Shown: one piece after another, positions 52,246 through 61,702 of the stretch
How the letters are laid out: each line of letters begins with the position of its first letter
Position numbering within the stretch: position 1 is the stretch's first letter
Assembly: GCA_963800255.1 (NCBI GenBank)
Contig: CAWDAK010000008.1
Coordinates: 378,323-442,322 of the forward strand
Length of the DNA: 64,000 nucleotides
Direction: 5' to 3'
Source of the DNA: DATFVA01 sp963800255
Lineage (GTDB): Bacteria; Bacteroidota; Ignavibacteria; Ignavibacteriales; Ignavibacteriaceae
Program-made: the position numbers and the translations under genes
The notes under the pieces: model-generated
The model's input: the letters and a program-made list of their open reading frames with translations, nothing else
The model's database searches: none
Told to the model about the DNA's origin: nothing

Positions 52246-53460
52246 ATGGAAATATTAAAAATGAAACAGAATAAAATGAAGATAGGACTTTTCGGATTCG
52301 GCTGTGTAGGGAAAGGGCTTTATTCGGTTCTTGAGAAGACAAGAGGTTTAAAGGTTGAGCTAGCGGGAATCTGTGTAAAAGACAGAGAAAAACACAGAAC
52401 TATAGATAACAAGCACTTCACTTTTGAAAAAGATGAACTGCTGGAAAATCCCGAAACAAACGTGATAGTAGAGGCAACGGACGACGCTGATGCAGCTTTC
52501 GATATTATATCAGCAGCGCTTAAAAAAGGCAAACCTGCAGTTACCGCCAATAAAAAAATGGTTGCAGAACGGCTTAGTGAGCTGCAGAATCTTCAGGAAA
52601 AATATAAGACTCCCCTCTTATATGAGGCCGCCTGCTGTGCAAGCATTCCTCTGATAAGGAACTTTGAAGAGTACTACGATAATGATGTTATACAATCATT
52701 CAGCGGCATAATGAACGGCACGACGAACTACATATTAACCGATATATTCAGGAACAAAAAAACATACAGTGAAGCCCTTGGATACGCACAGCTTCATGGA
52801 TACACGGAAAGTGATCCTTGTCTGGATATAGAAGGATATGATTCCAGGTATAAGCTAAGCATACTTCTTACACATGCCTTCGGATTAACCGCAGACCCCG
52901 CCCGTATTTTCAATCTTGGTATTCAAAGAATAAATGATTTTGATATAAAGTTTGCCCGGGAAAAAGGGGGAAAAATAAAACTGATTGCGAGGGCACAGAA
53001 GTTAAGCACAGGGAATATCGCAGCATTTGTAATGCCTGAACTTGTATATGAAAACGATGAACTTTTTACAGTAGAGGGAGTTGATAACGGGATAGTAACC
53101 GAAAACCATTTTGCGGACAGGAACATATTTATAGGCAAAGGTGCCGGCGCTTTACCGACAGCGGCAGCGCTGCTTTCGGATCTTTCGGCTTTAACTTATA
53201 ACTACAAATACGAATATAAGAAAAAGAGACAGGCAAATGGAAGCAGTATAACTGATGATTTTTTTGCGGAAGTTTATGTGAGGTCAGACCGCGAGCGGGA
53301 TATCAGTCCCACCGAATTTGAAGAATTATACGAACGATATGAATCAAAAAAGTATAGATATATTACAGGAAAAATAAGATTCTCAAAACTCATCAGCTCT
53401 GACTGGATAAAAAATAAAAATGTGAACGCCATATTACTAAACAACAGGATCTGTGCATAA
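52246..53460 (+). CDS. hom: Homoserine dehydrogenase
   Basis: 404 residues from the first ATG; an ATG at 52261 has a GGAA nine bases upstream and may be the real start, giving MKQNKMKIGLFGFGCVGKG. The NAD(P) motif GFGCVG is followed by VTANKKMVAE, the substrate-domain signature GIMNGTTNYIL, GYTESDPCLDIEGYDSRYKLSIL (catalytic Asp and Lys region) and GAGALPTAAALLSDL. No aspartokinase domain and no full ACT domain are seen, so this is the monofunctional form with a short C-terminal extension. It makes homoserine for methionine and threonine, and lies 10 bases after metB in the SAM-controlled operon. Confidence 0.9.
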   Translation: MEILKMKQNKMKIGLFGFGCVGKGLYSVLEKTRGLKVELAGICVKDREKHRTIDNKHFTFEKDELLENPETNVIVEATDDADAAFDIISAALKKGKPAVTANKKMVAERLSELQNLQEKYKTPLLYEAACCASIPLIRNFEEYYDNDVIQSFSGIMNGTTNYILTDIFRNKKTYSEALGYAQLHGYTESDPCLDIEGYDSRYKLSILLTHAFGLTADPARIFNLGIQRINDFDIKFAREKGGKIKLIARAQKLSTGNIAAFVMPELVYENDELFTVEGVDNGIVTENHFADRNIFIGKGAGALPTAAALLSDLSALTYNYKYEYKKKRQANGSSITDDFFAEVYVRSDRERDISPTEFEELYERYESKKYRYITGKIRFSKLISSDWIKNKNVNAILLNNRICA

Positions 53461-53473
53461 AAGTGGAGCGATT

Positions 53474-53875
53474 TCACCTTTTCTTGCGCGGCGGCTCAAC
53501 TTTCGCGGGCGTTAAATCAACATCAATTTTTTCAGGAAGAAGATTGTACATTGAACCCGTAAACATATCAATCGTCATTCCGGGGATGAATGCGTTTAGC
53601 GCGTTACCCCAAAACCAGAAAGATAATTTCCTTGTAAGCTGTGTTTCATAAACATCATATCCATCCAACTGGAACCTGATAACATGGTTTGAACCGCGAT
53701 CCACATTTACAACCTGCGGCGATGTACCAAATTTTTTGCCGTCAACCATAATACTTGCATTAGGGGGATTCGATTTCAGCTCAACTTCCTGAGTTGTTGA
53801 ATGCATTACGATCGCACAAGAACTAAGTACAAATAAGCAGATTACGGCCGGTATTAAAACGATAATTCTTGACAT
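53474..53875 (-). CDS. PEGA domain lipoprotein
   Basis: 133 residues with a lipoprotein signal (LIPAVICLFVLSSCAIVM, Cys near 20). The mature part holds a PEGA motif region (VELKSNPPNASIMVDGKKFGTSPQVVNVDRGSNHVIRFQLDGYDVYETQLTRK), a small beta sandwich common in surface and periplasmic proteins, and ends with a hydrophobic stretch (WFWGNALNAFIPGMTIDMFTGSMYNL). The C-terminal tail is short and basic. Role unknown; it is convergent with hom, with 13 bases between the stops. Confidence 0.8.
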   Translation of the reverse strand: MSRIIVLIPAVICLFVLSSCAIVMHSTTQEVELKSNPPNASIMVDGKKFGTSPQVVNVDRGSNHVIRFQLDGYDVYETQLTRKLSFWFWGNALNAFIPGMTIDMFTGSMYNLLPEKIDVDLTPAKVEPPRKKR

Positions 53876-54372
53876 AATTAAATTCCATTACTATAAGTAT
53901 TATCGTAATATTTTCCGTAAAGTTGAGGACAAAGAGACAGGAAAGGTAAGCCTGTAAAAAAAAGGTAAGACCACTTAGCGGCAGACAGGGGAATAACAAA
54001 CCCTTATTCTATCCAGTTATAATCTGACAAAACCAAAGCAAAGTTTACCAAGAAAAGTGTAATTGTTTCCTAAAAAGTGTGCTTAATTGCAGCCATAACG
54101 CCGTTTATTACTAAATATGAATATTATTAATAATAAATAGTGGCATATATTTTGGTCCTGATTAACCGATAACATAGTTTTAATTAACATTATGGATTTA
54201 CTTGTATGGTTAAATGTTCACAGGTATACGTCCACGTACCAAAAGAATTCTATCAACACACCTGTTTGATTTCCAATAAATATCTATTACAGGATGGCTG
54301 TATTATAACAAATGTTATATCAACAGATTGTAATAATACATGACCCATCAAAATAAACACAAGGAAAATATT
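53876..54372. other. 497-base AT-rich intergenic region, nothing recognised
   Basis: Separates the divergent PEGA lipoprotein and YCF48-like genes and should contain both promoters. I found no hairpin with a T-tract, repeat, tRNA or convincing small gene. Confidence 0.5.
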
Positions 54373-55737
54373 ATGAGAAAGTGTCTACGGTTTGTTATGG
54401 TTCTGCTCATCAGCTTTTTAATTAATCCAACATTTGCGCAAAACAGTTGGGTTGAGCAATCCAACCCGCTGGGAACCGGCGAGGATGCTATGATTGGCCA
54501 AGTTCAGTTCGTAAGTCCGACTGAAGGATGGATTTCAGGCAGCAACGGCGATCTGCTTCACACAACCAATGCCGGTTCAGATTGGCTGCTTGTAACACCA
54601 TTTCCGAATGATACTGTCTGGTCCTCTTCTGATCCGGCATTGTCTATGTCGTGGGTTAATGCCACTCATGGATGGAAAATTAATTCTATTGGTCCGGCAT
54701 ATGGTAATTCCTATGGTGTTGTACTACACAGTACAACCAATGGCGGAAATACCTGGCAGAAGAAAGTACTGTCTACTACAGAAGGTGATTTCGGTTTCGA
54801 GATTCAGTTTGCAGATGTAAACAATGGCTGGCTTCTTGTTTTTAATTTTGCAACACAGACTGCAACTTTTATGAGGACCACTGACGGCGGAAACAACTGG
54901 GTGCCATTTGATGGTGCCGGAATCTTTTTCTATGTAGATGCTAACACAGGCTGGTCATTTTACGGGTCAGGTATGAATGGTGCAGACCCTCCTTATAAAA
55001 TATTGCGCACTACAAACGGTGGAACAAACTGGACGGAACAATATTCAGATACTACAGCCGGCGGCTATAACGCAATGTATTTTTCCGATCAGCAGTACGG
55101 ATGGATTATAGGAGATAATGCTAAGGTTATGAGAACAACTGACGGGGGTACTACCTGGAATTTTATTACAAACAGCGGTATAAGTACGGATTACAGAAGT
55201 AAATCCGTCTTCTTTCTTGATGCAAACAATGGGTGGATCTCCTCCAAAGACGGGGCAGGTTACGGAACACTTCAGCACACTACAAATGGCGGGACAACAT
55301 GGTCAACCCAGGTAACCCCTCTCCAGAATACACAAGGCGGCAATTCAATTTTCAGTATATATTTTGTTGATGCTCAGCATGGCTGGCTCACCGCCGATTA
55401 CGGGTATATTTGCGGTTATACAGGGACAACTGCCATTGAAAATGATAATGGGAGAATAAAATCTTTTGCACTTTCACAGAATTATCCGAATCCTTTTAAC
55501 CCGTCAACCAGGATTCAGTATTCAACAGACAGTAAGCAATTCATAACCCTGAAGGTTTATAATGTTCTGGGAAATGAAGTTGCAACACTGGTTAACGAAG
55601 AAAAGCCCGCAGGTAATTACTCCGCTGTATTCAATGGTCATACTTACGGAAGTCAGAATCTTGCAAGCGGCGTATATTTGTATAGACTTACAAGCGGAAC
55701 CGTTACTGAAGCCAGGAAAATGATCCTGATGAAATAA
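54373..55737 (+). CDS. YCF48-like repeat protein with T9SS sorting domain
   Basis: Start set at ATG 54373 (MRKCLRFVMVLLISFLINPTFAQ, signal peptide; AAGGAAAA upstream); an ATG at 54340 adds eleven polar residues. About 454 residues. Six or seven BNR/YCF48-like repeats with the pattern WLxxFADVNNGWLxxFNFATQTATFMRTTDGGNNW and IGDNAKVMRTTDGGTTW form a beta propeller. The C-terminus is a T9SS type A domain (NYPNPFNPSTR ... EARKMILMK). Smaller relative of the 14-repeat protein at 40459-42858. Surface protein of unknown function, transcribed alone; a hairpin follows. Confidence 0.85.
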   Translation: MRKCLRFVMVLLISFLINPTFAQNSWVEQSNPLGTGEDAMIGQVQFVSPTEGWISGSNGDLLHTTNAGSDWLLVTPFPNDTVWSSSDPALSMSWVNATHGWKINSIGPAYGNSYGVVLHSTTNGGNTWQKKVLSTTEGDFGFEIQFADVNNGWLLVFNFATQTATFMRTTDGGNNWVPFDGAGIFFYVDANTGWSFYGSGMNGADPPYKILRTTNGGTNWTEQYSDTTAGGYNAMYFSDQQYGWIIGDNAKVMRTTDGGTTWNFITNSGISTDYRSKSVFFLDANNGWISSKDGAGYGTLQHTTNGGTTWSTQVTPLQNTQGGNSIFSIYFVDAQHGWLTADYGYICGYTGTTAIENDNGRIKSFALSQNYPNPFNPSTRIQYSTDSKQFITLKVYNVLGNEVATLVNEEKPAGNYSAVFNGHTYGSQNLASGVYLYRLTSGTVTEARKMILMK

Positions 55738-55764
55738 TGAAGTAAAAATTATTTATGCAATAAA

Positions 55765-55788
55765 GCTGCCGCGGGTAAATGCGGCAGC
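55765..55788 (+). terminator. Hairpin terminator after the YCF48-like gene
   Basis: Perfect eight-base arms GCTGCCGC (55765-55772) and GCGGCAGC (55781-55788), eight-base loop, followed by an A/T-rich GATAATTTT. Position 28 bases after the stop fits a terminator, though the T-tract is weak. Confidence 0.6.
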
Positions 55789-55956
55789 GATAATTTTCCA
55801 GTTGACCTGCAAAACTGTTCAGTTGTTTTCTTTTGCAGCCATATTTTCAGTTTCTGCAGGTAGAATTGTAAAATTCATTTCTCAAGGATTTTTATTATCT
55901 ATTAATGCTTTTCCAATCCGTCCGGTTTCGAGGAATGATATTCAACCCTACGATAT

Positions 55957-56712
55957 CTAAACTCCGTACTTTTTGTGTAAAGGTGAGTTGATTATATTAT
56001 ATAGTTTTAATTGCAACTCATCCGTATCATCTTTAGTTAATCCGTTTGTTGAAATTAACGGATGAATTATAACTTCAGATATACCCGGACCGGCCTTCCC
56101 CTTCAGCAATCCTTTGCGCTGCAGCCTTTTCCAGTTTGTTGTAAACGTTATGGGTAAAATCGGAACCTGCTTTCGAACAGCCAATGAAACTGATCCTGTT
56201 TTAAATTCCGATAGTTTAGGAGCAGCCTTCGAAATAGTACCTTCCGGAAGAATAACCAACGGATGTCCTTCATCAATTACCTCCATCATCCTTTTGAATG
56301 CTTTTATTAATCCCATCTTATTTTGTCTGTCAACTAATATATTCATACCTGATGTATAAAAAATATGAAATAAAGGCCATTTCCCAACTTCCTTTTTTCC
56401 CGTAAACACAAAATATTGATCGAAAATTGAGTACAGGCAGGGAATATCTATATATGAGCTGTGGTTAGAGCAGATTATAAAGGATTTATCTGAAATAATA
56501 TTTTCTCTGCCCTCAACTTTCAAGAAAATTCCCGCACAATACAAAAACAGTTTTCCGTAGAATTTCATTATTTTAAAAGCAGAGTTGAACCTCCCTTTCT
56601 TAGACAGGAAGAAGCGAAAGAACGGATAGAGCAGGATTAACAGTAAAACAAAACATACAAGGAGATATATTTTATAAACAAACCTGAACAGAAATAAAAA
56701 AATTGACATCAT
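55957..56712 (-). CDS. 1-acyl-sn-glycerol-3-phosphate acyltransferase (PlsC family)
   Basis: 251 residues with an N-terminal membrane anchor (two hydrophobic stretches, residues 3-37). Acyltransferase motif I is H84xxxxD89 in CSNHSSYID; motif III is PEGT at 156-159 in ILPEGTISKAA, with FKTGS at 170-174. The enzyme transfers an acyl chain to lysophosphatidic acid in phospholipid synthesis at the inner membrane. Length is normal. No partner genes are nearby. Downstream is a gap with a T9SS-tail remnant. Confidence 0.9.
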   Translation of the reverse strand: MMSIFLFLFRFVYKIYLLVCFVLLLILLYPFFRFFLSKKGRFNSAFKIMKFYGKLFLYCAGIFLKVEGRENIISDKSFIICSNHSSYIDIPCLYSIFDQYFVFTGKKEVGKWPLFHIFYTSGMNILVDRQNKMGLIKAFKRMMEVIDEGHPLVILPEGTISKAAPKLSEFKTGSVSLAVRKQVPILPITFTTNWKRLQRKGLLKGKAGPGISEVIIHPLISTNGLTKDDTDELQLKLYNIINSPLHKKYGV

Positions 56713-57180
56713 TGATTATAAGTTTAGTACTATAGTATTTTTAAGAACAATTTTTACGTCTCTTAAATCCATTTTTACAACCGGAAGGCACCATTATAAA
56801 GTTAGTTTCGATACCGTCTTTCATTCTGTTCCGGGCTTCATCTGAACACTTAGAATAAAAAAGTTGATTTAAGATAAATTACTCACTGTCTAAAATAAAC
56901 TTAAAGCATCAAAATAGTTTAAGTTTTAGAAAAAAATAGTAAAGATCCCTAGACATATGGCTGGTTTTTGGAACTTGATATTTTATGGTTGTAGTAGGAT
57001 TGAATGGATTCGGAATATTTTGTGATAATTCATAGTGCATAACTAATTTTTCCGTACTATTTACGATTCGGAGCATCCACGCAGCTGTCTCAGGGAATCT
57101 AAATAAATTGAAAAAACAATTTTTCAAAAAAAGATGAAAATGTTGTCATTTGATATTATTTACTATAGGGCCATTTGGCA
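56713..57180. other. 468-base gap holding a degraded T9SS-tail
   Basis: Between the PlsC-type gene and the beta-lactamase-like gene. Apart from the remnant listed separately (56909-57127) I see no gene, repeat or clear terminator. Confidence 0.5.
56909..57127 (-). pseudogene. Orphan fragment of a T9SS type A sorting domain
   Basis: A 72-residue minus frame contains YELSQNIPNPFNPTTTIKYQVP, the first strands of a T9SS sorting domain, but no cargo in front and no remaining domain behind (it ends in unrelated FFLKLKLF). The preceding residues do not look like a mature protein. Best read as the remnant of a larger exported protein lost by deletion. Confidence 0.6.
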
Positions 57181-59103
57181 CTATTTCAATAAAATCATCT
57201 TTTTTATTTCCGAAAAGGTACCATACTCAAGTTTAAAGAAGTACAACCCGCTGGCAAAAGACGATCCATTAAATTCAACTTCATATTCTCCTGCCGGCTG
57301 TTCTTTGTTCACCAGGGTTGCTATTTCATTACCCAGGACATCATAAATTTTCAAACGGACAATTCCGTTAGAGTTTTTTAAACCAGGGATAGAATAGTGG
57401 ATCCTGGTTGAGGGATTAAACGGGTTGGGATAGTTCTGAGCTAAGCCAAATTTTATACTATTTAAATGATCTTCTTTTACATCTGTGCTATTAAGATTTA
57501 TGGATGATGATGGGCTGTTTGCAAGAAGATACAACGAATTATTTCCTGTTGTAGAGTTATTATTATAATCAAATAATCTCAAATAATAAGTCTGGTTTGG
57601 ATCAAGATCAGTTACAGTCACACTGCTTCCGCTTCCACTATAAACGACAAAATTACCTTCACCAAGATCTTCTCCCGAACCGAATGATGAGCTTGCAGAA
57701 TAGTCGGTTCCGTCAAGAGGAAATTTATTCGTTGCATTTCCTGATCTCATTAATAGAAGTCTCTTTTCCCCGTCACCATTGCTCCAGTTAATGGTAACAG
57801 AGTTTGTTGTTATGCTGCTAAAATTGATCCCTGTGCCGTTTTGCATGGGACTATCAAACAAATCAAAGGATGGATAAGTTGAAGTGCTGCTGAGGCAATT
57901 CCAAATAAGGTTATCAAAATCGGAGTAAAAATTTCCTTCCGCCCGGCCATTTAGTATTATTACCCAGGCGAAACCATTTGCTGCGCGAACCAGCTCGGAA
58001 CTTGTTCCATCAAGGCTGCCGGTGTGCCACCAGTTATTATATTGATTTACTTCCCAGCCTTTTGCATAGTTCGCGTTTGTTACTGATGGAGCAGTCATCG
58101 TATCAATAGTTGCGGGCAATAGTATATCGGGTTTAGTATTAAATTTATCCACTGCAAGTACAAATCTTAGTAAATCTTCGGCAGTAGAAATCCAACCGCC
58201 ATGAGCATCCATAGCTTCGAGGTTCCATCCGCCGTATTGCCATGGAACATACTCCCCGGTTCCGTAGCAGGAAAGTGTTGTAAAATTGTTTATGTATTCT
58301 CCTTCTCTTTCCATTTTATCTGACAGAAGGTTTTTTCCAAGGTGCATGTCATACGCACCTATCTGATCAAGCAGCTCTGTTTTAACATAATCTTCATAAC
58401 TCATTCCTGTAATATGTTCTATTATAACACCAAGTATCAGAAAGCCGATGTTTGAATAATGATATTCTGTTCCGGGGGCCACATCCAGTCCTCTCTCAAG
58501 AAGAAATTTAATAAGCGCTCTTTCAGTTACAGGATTTGATTCGCCAAGAGTAAGAGTTACGTGCAAAGGAAAAGAAATCGGATCGCTTGATGCAAATCCA
58601 TACGGATAAGGAGGAAGCGGGTTTGGCAACATGGGAATATCACGGTTCCACCCTGCGGAATGTTCTAGCAGATTCCTTACTGTAATATCATATATCCGGG
58701 TATCGGTAATATCAGCACTGCTGTAATAAGGATCATCATTTAAAAGACCTCCAGGTCCGAAGACATGAGCATCGAGATTTATTTGTCCTTGTTCCCACAG
58801 TTTCATTATTGCGGCACCAGTGATAGGTTTGGAATCACTTGCAATTCTAAAAAGATTATAAGGCTGAGTTAATTCCTGTTCCGCAATATCGGCATAACCA
58901 AAAGCCCGTAAATATATCAGCTTACCATTTCTTGAAATCGCAACTGTTGCCCCATGAATACCATAGTTATTTATAAATTGAGTTATAAGACTATCGCTTG
59001 TATGCATTGAAGGAACGTTTATGCCCGTTTGCGCATAAGTTTCTGCAGACTGGTAAAACGATAAGCAGATAAACAGTGCAATTAGCTGAACTATTTTTTT
59101 CAT
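57181..59103 (-). CDS. Class C beta-lactamase-like serine hydrolase with T9SS sorting domain
   Basis: Start set at ATG 59103 (MKKIVQLIALFICLSFYQSAETYAQ, signal peptide; GGAG just upstream); the frame extends to 59223 without a better signal. About 640 residues. The serine hydrolase domain has the SxxK motif S89-DS-K92 in FRIASDSKPIT, YSN in EYHYSNIGFLILG and HTG in WWHTGSLDGTSS, the class C/penicillin-binding triad. A fibronectin-like linker (ATTNSVTINWSNGDGEKRLLLMR, near 470) and T9SS domain (NYPNPFNPSTR ... KKMILLK) follow. It is probably an esterase, peptidase or D-amino-acid hydrolase on the surface, not necessarily a resistance enzyme. Confidence 0.88.
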   Translation of the reverse strand: MKKIVQLIALFICLSFYQSAETYAQTGINVPSMHTSDSLITQFINNYGIHGATVAISRNGKLIYLRAFGYADIAEQELTQPYNLFRIASDSKPITGAAIMKLWEQGQINLDAHVFGPGGLLNDDPYYSSADITDTRIYDITVRNLLEHSAGWNRDIPMLPNPLPPYPYGFASSDPISFPLHVTLTLGESNPVTERALIKFLLERGLDVAPGTEYHYSNIGFLILGVIIEHITGMSYEDYVKTELLDQIGAYDMHLGKNLLSDKMEREGEYINNFTTLSCYGTGEYVPWQYGGWNLEAMDAHGGWISTAEDLLRFVLAVDKFNTKPDILLPATIDTMTAPSVTNANYAKGWEVNQYNNWWHTGSLDGTSSELVRAANGFAWVIILNGRAEGNFYSDFDNLIWNCLSSTSTYPSFDLFDSPMQNGTGINFSSITTNSVTINWSNGDGEKRLLLMRSGNATNKFPLDGTDYSASSSFGSGEDLGEGNFVVYSGSGSSVTVTDLDPNQTYYLRLFDYNNNSTTGNNSLYLLANSPSSSINLNSTDVKEDHLNSIKFGLAQNYPNPFNPSTRIHYSIPGLKNSNGIVRLKIYDVLGNEIATLVNKEQPAGEYEVEFNGSSFASGLYFFKLEYGTFSEIKKMILLK

Positions 59104-59189
59104 CTCCGGTTCTCCTGTTAGATTTAAACTAATTTCGAATTCCTTGCCGGCAAAAAATAATAGAATGATTTTTAGCCCGATTTGTGTTT

Positions 59190-59441
59190 TTAAAATTGAA
59201 ATTCTAACGGCACATTGATACATGCGTATTTTTTATTAAAAACAGCTCGTAGACCAATGATTGTTAAAAACCATCTTCTTTGCGGCCTGTAATTCTCCTG
59301 TCCGGGATTGTCTCCGGCAGATATCGAATCCTTCGATTGAGAAAATGATGTAGTGCAAAGAAGCATAATAAAAAGAAATACTTTCCTCTTTGTTCTGCTT
59401 TCATTGTTGGTTATTATTTGAATTATTGCCGTCCAGCTCAT
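59190..59441 (-). CDS. Short secreted protein or remnant
   Basis: The frame holds a signal-peptide-like stretch (RTKRKVFLFIMLLCTTSFSQSKDS) and about 45 mature residues ending NVPLEFQF. The frame opens far upstream in the DUF6090 gene. A more natural start, ATGAAA just before GCAGAAC at about 59405, is one base out of frame, so a deletion of one A would explain the lost start. It overlaps the end of the first DUF6090 gene. I do not recognise a family. Confidence 0.3.
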   Translation of the reverse strand: MSWTAIIQIITNNESRTKRKVFLFIMLLCTTSFSQSKDSISAGDNPGQENYRPQRRWFLTIIGLRAVFNKKYACINVPLEFQF

Positions 59442-60168
59442 TCATCAGCTCCAATTGTAAATTTTTATTCATTGACAATATATGTTGAAATTCTGTCCTG
59501 GCCCATGAAGTTCTAACGCCGATACCAAAAAGCAGTTGGTCTAATTGTACGGTACCATACTGTGCTTTAAATTTTGGGAGGGATAATATATTTTTTTCCC
59601 TAAGCTTATAATAATCCAATTGGCGGTTCTTAAATAGCACACCGGTATTATTGATGCCGTATTCGGCCAAAAAGGGTTTTACATGGCTCTCCTTGAAATT
59701 TCGAATATTTTCTAAAGCATCTTTTATGAGCTGTTCTCTTCCAAAATATTCATTCAAACTTTTCTCAATTTCAGGGTTACTAACTTCTTTGGTACTTCTG
59801 GAATAATTTGTGGTAATGACTAGATTGAAAATTCTAAAACTCCGAATTGAACCAAAGTCAACAAGGGAATCACTATTCGAAAAACCCTGAGTTTCCTGGT
59901 AAATACTATTAAGAATTTCCAAATCATTATTAAAATAATCAATATGTTGGTTTATTCTGTCTTCATCAATTTTCAAATCCATTAATATGCGACCATATAA
60001 TGCTCGTTCATTTATTTTCGCTTTCCTTTCTTCATTCCAATTATTAACCTGAAGTGCAATGAGGATTCCAATTACGACAAGTAGTATCTCACCAACAGCA
60101 TAGCGCAGGTATTTTGCAACACTATTTTCGGCTGCGAGTTTTTGCCTGATGTTTCTAAAAATTTTCAT
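59401..60168 (-). CDS. DUF6090 family membrane protein (third in tandem)
   Basis: 255 residues. The conserved N-terminal block FRNIRQKLAAENSVAKYLRYAVGEILLVVIGILIALQVNNWNEERK ends in a single membrane helix (about 28-44), followed by a long, mostly helical, polar domain (LKIDEDRINQHIDYFNNDLEIL) that varies between paralogues. DUF6090 proteins of Bacteroidota have no known function. The start overlaps the stop of the preceding paralogue by four bases (60165-60168), so the three genes are probably translationally coupled. Confidence 0.85.
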   Translation of the reverse strand: MKIFRNIRQKLAAENSVAKYLRYAVGEILLVVIGILIALQVNNWNEERKAKINERALYGRILMDLKIDEDRINQHIDYFNNDLEILNSIYQETQGFSNSDSLVDFGSIRSFRIFNLVITTNYSRSTKEVSNPEIEKSLNEYFGREQLIKDALENIRNFKESHVKPFLAEYGINNTGVLFKNRQLDYYKLREKNILSLPKFKAQYGTVQLDQLLFGIGVRTSWARTEFQHILSMNKNLQLELMNELDGNNSNNNQQ

Positions 60169-60968
60169 CTTTGGTTTAATTCTGTTTCAATATGTTTTAA
60201 CAATTGTTCTGCTTTGGCTTTTAATTTTTTATCCCCGGCTTTTTGTAATTCGGCCAAACCATTTCTAAAAACAACATCATTAATTAACTCCAGTCTCAGT
60301 TTAGGTTCATTGAGGTTTTGAACTGCAATCGTTCTCAGCTTCTCGTCTTTAACATTAATAAAATCCATAGGATAACTGTTCAGGAACATTTTTCTCATTT
60401 TTTCGGAATAAGTAGAAAATGCAAAGTTGCTGTTTTTTATCACACTTCTTGCAACAATTTGATCTACCAGGTTGGTATTATTATTAACTGTATTTGTGCC
60501 GAACCCTTCTATAAGCTGGTTAAATTCCATTAGTTCCTTTTTTAGTGATTCATTGTCAATAATATTGATGTCACCAGAATTTATCATTTCTAAAAGAGTT
60601 GTGTTTCCATTAGTAAAGGTCACTCTTACAGTCAGGTCGTTTATTTTTGTAAATATGGAATCCATTTTTTTGAACCCTTTATTTTGCTCATAATGTGCAA
60701 CTATGTCTTTGCAATCCTGAATGAAGATATTTTCAAAATCGATATAACGATCCAGTAACTGTATTTGATTATTTAAATCAATACTCAAATTCTGCAGATA
60801 AATTTTCTCTTGTTTTTTTTGTTTCTGATGCTCATTCCAGTTGTTAACCTGTAACGCAATTAATATTCCAATAACAACCAACACAATTTCACCAATTGCA
60901 TAACGCAAGTATTTTGGGATATTATTTTCGGCAGCAAGTTTTTGTCTTACATTTCTAAAAATTTTCAT
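60165..60968 (-). CDS. DUF6090 family membrane protein (second in tandem)
   Basis: 267 residues with the same N-terminal block as its neighbours (FRNVRQKLAAENNIPKYLRYAIGEIVLVVIGILIALQVNNWNE) and one membrane helix. The C-terminal helical domain (NLSIDLNNQIQLLDRYIDFENIF ... AEQLLKHIETELNQR) is unlike those of the two paralogues beyond the first 50 residues. It ends at 60165 and starts at 60968, one base shared with the previous gene. Confidence 0.85.
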   Translation of the reverse strand: MKIFRNVRQKLAAENNIPKYLRYAIGEIVLVVIGILIALQVNNWNEHQKQKKQEKIYLQNLSIDLNNQIQLLDRYIDFENIFIQDCKDIVAHYEQNKGFKKMDSIFTKINDLTVRVTFTNGNTTLLEMINSGDINIIDNESLKKELMEFNQLIEGFGTNTVNNNTNLVDQIVARSVIKNSNFAFSTYSEKMRKMFLNSYPMDFINVKDEKLRTIAVQNLNEPKLRLELINDVVFRNGLAELQKAGDKKLKAKAEQLLKHIETELNQR

Positions 60969-61702
60969 TAACTGATGTCTTCTTTGATTAGCATTCTGAT
61001 TTCAGTAATCTTATTGAGTGCTTTTTCTCCATTTCTAACAAAACCTCTTCTGTTATCCTGGTACAATTTAAAGAGAGTGATTGTAGCTGGCTTTTCAAAG
61101 AATTCTTTAGAATTAGTTGGAATGCAGTAATTTGTCCAGCTAAAATCTGAAAACTCTTCTTTAATTAAAGGAGTCCAGTCTTTGTTAAATGATAATTCAA
61201 CATCATTTAAGCTTTGATAAACACGGTATAAACTTTCATCATAATATGATATCAGGATCATCTGAAGTGTTTTATCCGAAATGTTTTCCAGACCTTTTGC
61301 CTTCAGCATTTCATAAGCGCTGGATTGAGATCTGAAACGTTCGAAGGAGATAATTTTTCCCATCCAGAAATTCAAACTATCATTAAAGTTTTTTAAGGCG
61401 ACTTGCTTTAGCAATCGATCAGTTAAATTTATAGCAAGTTTTGTATGGGAAAGTTCAAACGATAAAGAAACAGAATCTTGTTCAAGGTTTTGGTCTATAA
61501 GCGAAAGAATTTCATGTTCAAAAGTTGAATCTTTTCTTCCCTCATTCCAGTTGTTAACCTGAAGTGCAATTAAAATTCCGATAACAACAAGAATTATTTC
61601 TCCAATAGCGTAACGCAAATACGCCATCACTTTACCTGCCTGCCGGTCAACCAGGTTTTCAGAGGCAAGCTGCTTCCTGATGTTTCTAAAGAACCTTACC
61701 AT
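60968..61702 (-). CDS. DUF6090 family membrane protein (first in tandem)
   Basis: 244 residues. The N-terminal block is extended by an insertion (ENLVDRQAGKVMAYLRYAIGEIILVVIGILIALQVNNWNE) but is otherwise the same as in the next two genes. The helical domain (FEHEILSLIDQNLEQDSVSLSFEL) ends in KITEIRMLIKEDIS. First gene of the unit; promoter expected in 61703-62334. A 31-codon ORF (61696-61791) overlaps its start. Confidence 0.85.
   Translation of the reverse strand: MVRFFRNIRKQLASENLVDRQAGKVMAYLRYAIGEIILVVIGILIALQVNNWNEGRKDSTFEHEILSLIDQNLEQDSVSLSFELSHTKLAINLTDRLLKQVALKNFNDSLNFWMGKIISFERFRSQSSAYEMLKAKGLENISDKTLQMILISYYDESLYRVYQSLNDVELSFNKDWTPLIKEEFSDFSWTNYCIPTNSKEFFEKPATITLFKLYQDNRRGFVRNGEKALNKITEIRMLIKEDIS

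Noticed and set aside
57181..59103. Antibiotic-resistance beta-lactamase
   Set aside because: The class C motifs are shared by many esterases and peptidases, and the T9SS tail and fibronectin linker point to a surface hydrolase.
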